A stretch of 64,000 nt of DNA from Trichosporon coremiiforme. Lineage: Eukaryota > Basidiomycota > Tremellomycetes > Trichosporonales > Trichosporonaceae. Location: NCBI GenBank assembly GCA_039545355.1, contig BCJJ01000004.1:1692801-1756800 (forward strand), read 5' to 3'. Both the position numbers and the translations under genes were made by a program. Each line of letters begins with the position of its first letter. Positions within the stretch are counted from its first letter, which is position 1. Below, one piece after another: positions 55,887 to 64,000 of the stretch. The notes under the pieces were generated by a model. That model saw nothing but the letters and a program-made list of their open reading frames with translations, was not told the DNA's origin and ran no database searches.

Positions 55887-57510
55887 TTACTCGTCCTCGT
55901 CGTCGGAAGAGCCAGCGAAGATGTCGTTCTCGCGGAACGCGCGTCTGACCATCAGCTGAAGAGAAAATGGAACTGCTCACGCCTTGCTTTTGATGCGCTT
56001 GGGAGGCGGCTCGGCAGTCGCGGGAAGAGCGCGCTTGGCTTGTGTGAGTAACATGGCTGCTCTAAGGGAATACCTGAATATTTGTGTGTGACTGAGACGG
56101 CTGAGGTCAGCTTGCTTAGGCGTAATGTGAGCAGCTTACGCTTCTCTGGCGAGTGGGCGGCTGATGTCAGCTCGATTCTGAGTAAAGCTTACCTTCCTCC
56201 CGAAATGTGAGGGCAGATAGTCAGTATAATCCAGACGAACTCGGCGTTGACTGCAACCCGTGGGGTAGGTGAAGACTGCCAGGTGAGAATAGCTTACTTT
56301 TCGACGACGATGCGGCGTCTGTTATCAGCTCCACTACGGCCATCGCAACCTACTTTCTCCCGGGTCAATCCTTTTGCCTGTCGTCAGATTGTGATCGATG
56401 AGCTCAAGCTCACCGCTGCCTTCGTAGAACGCCTCTTCCTTCTCCTTGCTCCATTCCTCTTTCAGAGCCTATTGTCAGCTTGTCCCTTCGTGATTAGGCT
56501 CCCTACCCGGAAGCTCAATGCTGAGCGTGACAGGCTCACCTTGATGTCATCTTTGGACAAGAAGTCAACGGGGCGCCACACACTACTCCTCAGCTTGGCA
56601 GGGTGCTTGCTGTCGAGCCCAATGAGGGTATACAGGTCTGACTTGACCGCCGATGGCTCCAGCCCGTGATTCAGGAGAGCAGTGAGGATCTGTCGTCAGC
56701 GATGTCTGTGGAACATCCAGCCACCGCAACACTTTAGTGCCCTTTCCCTGGCAAGATAACAGTGCAGAGAGTGAACTCACTTTCTCCGTCTTCTCCTTAT
56801 CATACACGTTGTCATAGTAGACACAGATAACATGCGACTGTTCAGCATTCTCGGTGGTCGCAACCTTGGCTCCGGTCGCTCCGGCCTTCCTCAGAGGGCC
56901 GTGGTCGACCGACTTTGCCACTCGCGCCCAGACAGCGTCCACGCTCTCGTGAGAGGGGTAAAGCAGCCTGATATTAGACTTTTACGTACACATACGAGCT
57001 CACCACTTGCCGTGCGTGAAGTCCTTCTCCAAACTGAGCGCCTTCAGCGCTGCGGTGGTGGCGGCCTGTGCGCGCTCGCGCACCACCTTCTTTGAATCGA
57101 CGCCTTTCTTAGCGCGTGTCGGGATGCTGTCGTCGGCCTTAGTTCAGCTTGAGATGTGATGGCAATAACGTACCTCTATCTCCTTCAATCGAGCGACAAG
57201 ATCGGTCACTGATGTTAGTTGAGGAAGGTGCGGCAAACTCCACGGATGCCGAAGCCTTGGGAGACGATCACTGCCTCGTTCTTGTTTGCGGCTGTTCGGA
57301 TGCTAGTGACCCAGATCCACTGATTTCAGCCGCAGCATAGAATAGAAGATTTACCGGTGAGTCGCGCGTCTCGATGACGGATGGCTTGAACTGCTGTCAG
57401 TTTGGAAAGGCGAGGCGAGATACCTTGCACAGGAAGGCATCGAGATCGCCGGTTCCACTGTGGAAGTGATACTTTTCCGATTGAGCTTCGGTGTACTGTG
57501 AGAGTTCCAT
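55887..57510 (-). CDS. DUF1917 (BLES03/UPF0696-like) protein, many exons
   Basis: Resolved exons: 57510-57424, 57390-57355, 57319-57244, 57208-57174, 57137-57004, 56967-56781, 56689-56540, 56468-56414, 56377-56354, 56318-56298, then linker exons between about 56230 and 56070 that I cannot fix exactly, and 56038-55981 and 55944-55887. Seen after joining: MELSQYTEAQSEKYHFHSG, then VIETRDSPWIWVTSIRT, LKALSLEKDFTHGKWLLYPS, VDAVWARVAKSVDHGPLRKA, GAKVATTENAEQSHVICVYY, and LLNHGLEPSAVKSDLYTLIG. The HGKW..L..S...VD.VW..VA and GAKVAT....SHVICVY blocks are the hallmark of the BLES03/DUF1917 family, whose biochemical role is unknown. The C-terminus is a low-complexity Lys-rich linker and an acidic end (FAGSSDDEDE). 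It is head-to-head with LTN1. Confidence 0.78.
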
Positions 57511-57883
57511 GGTGTTACTTAGGAGCTGAGAAATGTTGCTGGGTGTGTATAAGGAAGAGGGAAGACGCATAGAGTCGCAGTGTTGACCGCGACAACACCA
57601 AAACACGCCCAGTCTACCGCGGGTTAGGTGGACACTCGAGGTGGAGGTCTGGCCAGGGCCCGCCAAGTGACTGCCCTTGCGGGTGGGAGTCGCCCTGACT
57701 GCAAGCTGTTTTTGGTTCCGCCGCGACGTCAGTGTCTGTGCGTGCAGCGGATCCGACAACTTCTGCAAGCCACGAGTCACAGCCGGCGGTGGAGGCCGTA
57801 GATGCCGCCGACATGGAAAACGTCATGATGTCCGGCACTCAGCATTGCATCGTCGTCTCTTCTCTCCATCAACCGACCAAAGT
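57511..57883. promoter_or_regulatory. Shared divergent promoter (DUF1917 gene / LTN1)
   Basis: 373 nt between divergent start codons; no clear TATA box. An open frame extends upstream of the LTN1 ATG but lacks family similarity. Confidence 0.45.
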
Positions 57884-60800
57884 ATGCCGAAAGGAGGCAA
57901 GTCGTCCGCCTCATCGGCCACACGCAAGAAGCATGCCCGAAAGGCGGGTAAGGACGAGGAAGACCTCCCTCCTGTCAACAAGCAGCGAGGCCAGAAGAAG
58001 CAAGCTCGTGGTCCCGACGGCAAGAAGCTTTCCAAGGCCCAGCGCAAGGCGCTGCCCAAGATCAAGACGTACATTCCACCACCTAAGCCGCCCGCACCAC
58101 CTATTCCTGATCCGCTCGATGGACAGGGTCTTGCGCGCACGCTCCCCGCCGAGCTTGTCGTGACGCTGCGCCGACTCGGCAAGAAGGACGACGTCACGCG
58201 ACGGAAAGGACTGGAGGAGCTCAAGGAGCAATGGGTGGCCCCGGTGATGAGGAGCGCCGAAGGCGAGGAGGCCGAGACCGAGCAGGCCATTAGGCTTGCT
58301 GCGCTACAGTCCGCCATGCCAGTCTGGTTACACAATCTCGCCTCTCTCCTTCAGTCGCCCTTCCATCGTACGCTCGCTTTGCAGCTGCACACCGATATCA
58401 TGGGTGTGCCGGAGTTGCGCGGTGGAGTGCTCGACTCGCTCGCCATGTCGTATCTTCCGGGAACCCAAGACCGTGACATTTTGGGCTCGTGGCTCGTTGC
58501 TGCCCTCGAGGAACGCAAGTTCGGCGGACTGAAGGTGTTCGAGGAGCTCGTCGGACTGGGGCCGAAGGAGACGCCTGAAGGTGAAGAGACGAGCCATCTC
58601 GATCTCGTGCCCCATCTTCCTGGACTCGCCGAGTTCCTTTCTCTCGCCATTCTAGACCCGAAAACGCTGCACCGCGACATCCACCCGGCACCCGTGCAGA
58701 ATCAGTTCGAGTCTGCCAAGCAGGCGAAGGAGGCAGCCAAGAATCAGAACCAGAAGGGGAAAGGCAAGGGCAAGCCCGCCAAGGCCACACCTCCGGTGGC
58801 TGCGACGCCGCCGCCAGAAGAGGATCCTCAGCTCGCCGAGGAGCGCTGGACGCGGTATCGTGTCGGCGGCCTCGCTGGCCTGGCCTGGGTCATCTCCAAG
58901 CTGCACTCGAACGTCCCGCCGCTCAAGTCCGAAGAGATCGATGCGCTGCTCCGCAATCCCGTTACTTGGTCGTCCCTCGGGCCGGCGCACGTCATTCCGG
59001 ACGTTGACCCCATCGGCACGGCGCCCCTCATCCGCCGCGGAGGCTACACGCTGCTGCAGAGCGTGCTGCAAAGCGTTCCCGAGCTGGACGCCGAGCTGCT
59101 CAACATCATTGCCACGAGCGTCCTCGGCAACTGCTGGCAGGAGAACGAGGCTATTGTCTGGGAGGTTGCTGGGTCCGCGGTGCTCAGATTCCTCACGAGT
59201 AAGTTCTACCTCTTCGTGCTCTGCTGACTTCCAGAATACAGGCAGGCCTGGGATCTCGCGGCGAAGGCTCCGACTGCGGTGGCCTCTGGTGATGGCGAGG
59301 GTGATGATGACGATGATGACGATGATGACGACGACGACGATGACAGAGAAGAGTCGACGCCGGCGCCCAGTGGAACGGCCACCCCCAGCGCAAGCGGAGC
59401 GTTTATGCCGGCCCCCACGTCGTCGAAGGCGCTGGACGCGTTCCTCAACTTCATCAGCACGGTTTGCCCAACGCTCCCTCACCTCACTTACCCTCTTCTC
59501 GTCATCATCGTCTCCACTCTCCCGCCAACGCTGCTCCCCCTAAACTCGTCCAGCCTTCCTCTGCAGAACTTGTTCTCGCACCTGTGGTCTCCGGTCGATG
59601 CCAGGTTGCTGTCGACGCACTCGCTCGGAAACCAGCCGTCCGCGTTCCAGTCGTTCCTGCAATCAGCCGCCGATGTTACACAGCTCCTAATCGACCGAAC
59701 CCATGCGTCCGAGAGAGATACGGCGGAGTGGCTCGTGAAGGATCAGCTGGCCGACCGGGTGTGGAGTGAGGGAGTCATCGTTCTTGGTGCGAAGGGTGGG
59801 CGACGAGGCACGGCGCCGGTCGAGACTGAGGCGAAGATATTCGCCCAGACGGCCCGCAAGACTGGCAAAGCTGCGTCGGAGCTTCTTCCTCCGTTACTTG
59901 CGGAGGTCGAGCGCTTGACGCTGGCCGCCAGTTTCCCGGAGTCAGCTACCGGAGCCTTCCTTTCCCGCGCACTTCCAGCACTGACGGAGCTGCGCGATGT
60001 TGCTCCTCAGACCGTGGACGCCATCATTCGCAAGATCGCCGAGGGCTGCACCGAGCACCTGTTCCAGCTGGAGTATGCGCCCCTCTATGCTGAGACGCTC
60101 ACGACCATCCTTCAGAAGCGCAGGGACCTGTTCCCGCCCGACCAGGTCTCCGCGCTGTCGCAAGGGCTGCAGGCTCACACCGCCGAGCTCGTCGAGGCGC
60201 TCCAGCCCACTGACGTTGCTAACCTGTTCGCCGCCGTCGCCGACGTCGCCGGGCCGGAGAAGGACGCGCTCCTGTCCTCGCTCAAGAGCTACGCCGAGTC
60301 AGCAGAGGTGCCTCGCGAGAAGCGCTTCGCCCTCACGAGCGCTATCGTCACCGCTGGTGGACTCCTGGATGCCGGAAGCATGGACCAGCGCGCTCAGGAG
60401 GCGTCGCGTGCGGCACTGGAGTCTGATGACCCCACGGCCATCTCTATCACCGCTTCAGCCGTTACGAGTGATGGTGAGTTTTGCTCTAGTGTATGACAAC
60501 TGACACGCAGACTGGCTCTCACCAGATGTTCGCGACGGCATCATCGGCCGAGTGTGCACGACGATTGCCGATGCCGCCGATGCGCTCCTCTCCACCGGGG
60601 AGGACGCATTCATCCCTTCCTCGGCACTGTCGATCCTCTCGTCCTACGCTCAGAAGCACATCGACCGGCTGGTGCAGTCCGCTGAGAACATTGCGGCCGT
60701 CGTCGCTGCTCACCACTATGTCGTCGTCCTCCCGCGCCTTGGGCTCGACATCCCCACACCCGCGGTAGCCAGTGAGATCTGGAAGGCGACAGCATCGCTG

Positions 60801-63371
60801 TCATCGGAGCTGAAGGAGCGTATGGACAAGGCCGTCACAAGCTCGCTCGCCGAGCTTCTCGGCCGCGTCTCATGTCGTGTTGACCCGGGTACGATCGTCG
60901 ATGTCGCGCTCGCGACCGACCAGGGGGTTTCGCCCACGCCGGAGCACGTAGCTAGCACTCTGCTCCCGTCTCCCGAGACGTTGGTCGAGTTCCTGAGCCG
61001 GCACACAGCGCAGCCGCCGCACCCATCTCTGCCTGTCATTGACCCGATGGTGCAGTGCACGCAGGAGGTGGAAGCGGTGCCGTCGACCGAGTTTGACATC
61101 GAGGGCCGCTCCCGTGCGGCACGCTACGCCGAGGCTGCGCTTGCCCTGCTGCGCGCGGACAGGAGCCTCGTCAAGGTCTTCCCGTCGCTGCTGAACGTTG
61201 CGCTCGCCGCAATGATTCTCGCCGAGGACGGCGCGGCCATTCCCGGCGCCTCCAGGGGCATGTACGACGCAAACGCCTCGCACCTGGCCAACGTGGTGCG
61301 CGATGCTGAGGGCGCGCTGTCGTTCTCGCTGTCGCTTGTTGACGAGCCGCCGCTCTCGTGGCACAAGGAGACGGTCGAGCAGCTCAAGGCCGGCACCACT
61401 CCGGAGGGCGCGGACTACCTCCAGCGCCTGCTTGGCCAGCTCCGCTCTCGCGTCGAGGAGAAGCGGAGCGATGTCGCCCCGCGTGCGTTCCGGGAAGTGC
61501 TCTCGCGGCATCTGCGCAAGTGCGGCGCAGGCGAGGAGGAGGGTTCCGTGTGGCTCGATTACGCGATGCGCATTGCGGAGCGCCTGCCGGAGCTCTCGCT
61601 CGCGATCATCCTCTCGATCAAGCCGTTCATGCTCGAGACCAAAGCGTTTGCGACGGCGCAGAACCGCCTCGCTTCAGGTCTCACCAGCTACCGTGTCAAG
61701 GACGCCAACACGAAGGGACTTCCCGCCATCCGCGACTTGGTCGCTTCTGCTCCGCCAGCAGACTCGACCGCCATCTTCCTCCCCCAGCAGCGTGCTGTGT
61801 TCGTGCTCCGCCACGTCGGTGGCTGGCTCTCGAGCGAGGACGAAGCGGCGGATGACCTTGCCGAGGAGGTCGACGTGCGTGTCGCTGAGCTCTACGCTGC
61901 GCTCGCCCCGATCGTGCAGGACCTGCACGGCGCGCACTGGGATAGCATCTTTGATCTCATCGAGGGCGCGCTGTCGTCGGGCACACTGGACGATGCCTCG
62001 TCCCATCCGCTGCTGTATGCCGGCCTGGGTCTGCTCAAGGTGGTCCGGGATCTGGCGACCACGAACCGACAGTTGGCCGAGTGGTGGACCGCAAAGGACG
62101 CGCACATGAGTCTCGTCGTCGAGCTCTTCCTCCAGTGCCGTGACGCGGCGAGCGAGCCGCTGCAGCTGATCCACAGCCTGATCCTGGACCTCGTGCACGA
62201 CGCCCCGAGCAGTGTGATGGCCACGGCCGGCCTGCCCCAGCTCTGCACGCTGCTGACCGAGAGCAACAGCGCCGCGATCCAGACGACGGCGTACCGTCTC
62301 CTGGCCCAGGTGATCAGGCAGCGCACGCTAGCGCTCGTGCTCGAAGTCGAGGCCTCAGTCGCGGACGAGCCGGAGGAGAACCCTCGCCAGATCACGCTGC
62401 CCGAGCACCTCGTGTCGATCGTCGATGCCGGCCGCAGCGTGGACTGGGAGGAGAGCGACGTCCCTACCATCCTCGGCCAGCTGCTGTCCTGGATGGCGTT
62501 CCTGGATCACTTCGACGACGCCTCGCGCACCCTGCGCTGGGCGTATCTGGACCAGCTGACAAGCTCCAAGCTGCTGGAGGAGTCGCTCCTCCCGCTGCTC
62601 TTCACGATGCTCGGCGTCAGCGAGGTCGGCGCGCGCACGTTCCCTGCGAGCGCCTACGCCGTGGACGAGTTCTACGTCGACCAGCTGCTGCCGGACAGTC
62701 TGGCCGACCTCGTCCCCCTCGCCTCGCACGTGTACTACCGCACCCTCGTCACGATCCCAAGCGCGATGCGCGCCTACTACGAGTCGCTGAAGGATCGACA
62801 GCTCTCCCTCGCCCTGCTCCAGTTCACGGCGCGGCACTACTCCTCAGTAATCATCGGGCACGAGTTTGCGGCGCTGAAGGAGCCCGCGGCCCTGTCGACG
62901 CTGACGGAGGAAGGGCTCAACGTGCGCGTCGCGACTGGCGGCGGCAGTGGCGTAGCCGGTGCGAGCAGCGCAGAGGCCATAGCAAGCTACGTCGTGGACG
63001 AGCAGCCGATGGAGATCGGTATCCGGCTCCCGGCCGAGTTCCCGCTCAAGGGGGTCGAGATCCGGGACCTGAAGCGCGTCGGCGTGCCCGAGAACAAGTG
63101 GAGGGGGTGGCTCATGTCCGTCCAGCAGACTATTACGTCGCGCAACGGCCTCATCCTCGAGGCCCTCACCATCTTCAAGAAGAATGTCGCGTTACACTTT
63201 GAGGGCGTCGTCGAGTGCGCTATTTGTTACTCGATCATTTCTCTTACGGATCGCTCCCTCCCGACCAAGCCTTGCCGGACTTGCAAGAATCGCTTCCACG
63301 CGAGCTGTCTGTTCAAGTGGTTCAATAGCTCGCACTCGAGCTCGTGCCCGCTGTGTAGGAGTCTGTTCTAA
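57884..63371 (+). CDS. LTN1: E3 ubiquitin ligase listerin (ribosome quality control)
   Basis: Listerin binds 60S subunits carrying stalled peptidyl-tRNA and ubiquitinates the nascent chain as part of the RQC complex. Exons 57884-59198, 59235-60473 and 60511-63371 give 1804 aa. Seen: a basic N-terminus (MPKGGKSSASSATRKKHARK); a PIPDPLDGQGLARTLPAELV region followed by the conserved RRLGKKDDVTRRKGLEELKE; a run of 13 Asp residues after the first intron (59293-59341); long HEAT-type helical repeats; and a C-terminal RING-CH at residues 1754-1804 with ligand pattern C-x2-C-x15-C-x2-C-x4-H-x2-C-x12-C-x2-C ending exactly at the C-terminus (CPLCRSLF). Length and architecture match fungal Rkr1/Ltn1. 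The start is the first ATG giving the family N-terminus. Confidence 0.96.
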
Positions 63372-63890
63372 GCGGGCTGTCTGCGCGACAGGGAGACGTT
63401 CATGCAGAGGTCGCTGGGGAAGAGGGAGAAGGGAGAGGTTGATAGAAGTAGCAACATAGATTAGATCTTGCTCTGAATGTACTTGCATGACTGCACTCGT
63501 CGTCTGACTGCTCTGGAGTGCTCATATCTCGTAGCTCATGTCCTTTGAATCCGAGTTGCAAAGAAACCAAGTGTGCATCTATAGATTATAAAGGCCGTAG
63601 ACAAGCCTGCTATTCGAGCGCACGCAGGGCGGGCCGCGGCGGCGCCTCTGTGTGTGCTCCTGTCTCTGCGAGACAAATTCTGGACTCCGGGCGAGATGAA
63701 CTCGCCCAGTCCACACTCTCCTCCTGCACGCTGCACTTCTCGTCACCGAGTAGTGTGCGGCTCCACTCCGCATCCGAGTGTTGGGTTGCTTGTGCGTCCC
63801 TCCGAGCACGAATGCCGTCGAGAAACCATACGACCAGAACCCAACGGGAGTCAACGTCGCACCTCGCGCCGCCGGCGCTCAATGCTCCGC
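63372..63890. other. Intergenic, tail-to-tail (LTN1 / partial gene at window end)
   Basis: Nothing coding seen. Confidence 0.55.
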
Positions 63891-64000
63891 TTACTCCTTC
63901 TTCTTCTTCTTCTTCCTCTCATCGTCGTCCTCCCCGCCACCGGAGCGTTTCAGGTCCTCGTCGTTCTCGGCGGCCGCGCTGCGCTGCTTGGCCTGGTTGA
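63891..64000 (-). CDS. C-terminus of a Lys-rich protein (partial, runs off the window)
   Basis: From the right edge the minus strand reads about 35 codons to a TAA at 63893-63891: NQAKQRSAAENDEDLKRSGG, then a Gly/Asp/Glu stretch and a KKKKKKE end. The highly charged tail next to a convergent gene suggests a real 3' exon, but the protein cannot be identified from this fragment. Confidence 0.5.
   Translation of the reverse strand, partial: NQAKQRSAAAENDEDLKRSGGGEDDDERKKKKKKE

Overview
This is about 64 kb of nuclear DNA from a basidiomycete fungus. It is most likely a GC-rich yeast of the Tremellomycetes, Trichosporonales type (Trichosporon, Cutaneotrichosporon, Apiotrichum or Vanrija relatives). 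That assignment is inferred from gene content and gene structure, not from a search. The evidence is: many very short introns (mostly 34-60 nt) with GTRNGT donors and a CTRAY branch site (gctgac, gctaac) only a few bases before the AG; intron-containing tRNA genes; and fungal forms of NADP-glutamate dehydrogenase, LCB2, phosphoketolase, CHORD-CS protein and listerin. There is one ambiguous base, at 30662.

Layout. 0-18 kb is ordinary housekeeping sequence: QRI7 (t6A synthesis in mitochondria), NADP-GDH (minus), a CHORD-CS co-chaperone, a Frm2-like nitroreductase (minus), a small Cys-rich membrane protein (minus), MND1 (11 exons, missed by simple ORF calling), PRPP synthetase (minus), eIF2A and a SERF protein (minus). 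18.3-27.4 kb is an accessory block. It is a same-strand tandem array of six BTB/POZ-like paralogs, of which two look intact and four are damaged. One copy carries a complete Tc1-type DNA transposon with 27-bp inverted repeats and TA duplications. 27.7-28.9 kb holds three intron-containing tRNA genes (Pro-AGG, and Leu-AAG twice). 30.0-36.3 kb holds two large secreted low-complexity proteins: a collagen-like coiled-coil protein, and a Ser/Ala/Gly-rich wall-type protein whose 3' part is out of frame.

38-64 kb returns to conserved genes: a GT18-like glycosyltransferase (minus), an SLC25 mitochondrial carrier (minus), an HCNGP/SAP30BP-like splicing factor, phosphoketolase (minus), the farnesyl/geranylgeranyl-transferase alpha subunit (its first exon is only the ATG), serine palmitoyltransferase LCB2, a DUF1917/BLES03-like protein (minus, very many exons), the ribosome quality-control E3 ligase listerin, and the C-terminus of a Lys-rich protein running off the end (minus).

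The conserved genes are functionally unrelated, as is normal in fungi. Several are head-to-head pairs with short shared promoters (PRS/eIF2A, carrier/HCNGP, DUF1917/LTN1). The parts most worth a second look are the BTB array with its in-frame transposon insertion, the two surface-protein genes, and the extreme microexon structures (7-nt, 14-nt, 15-nt and 3-nt exons).
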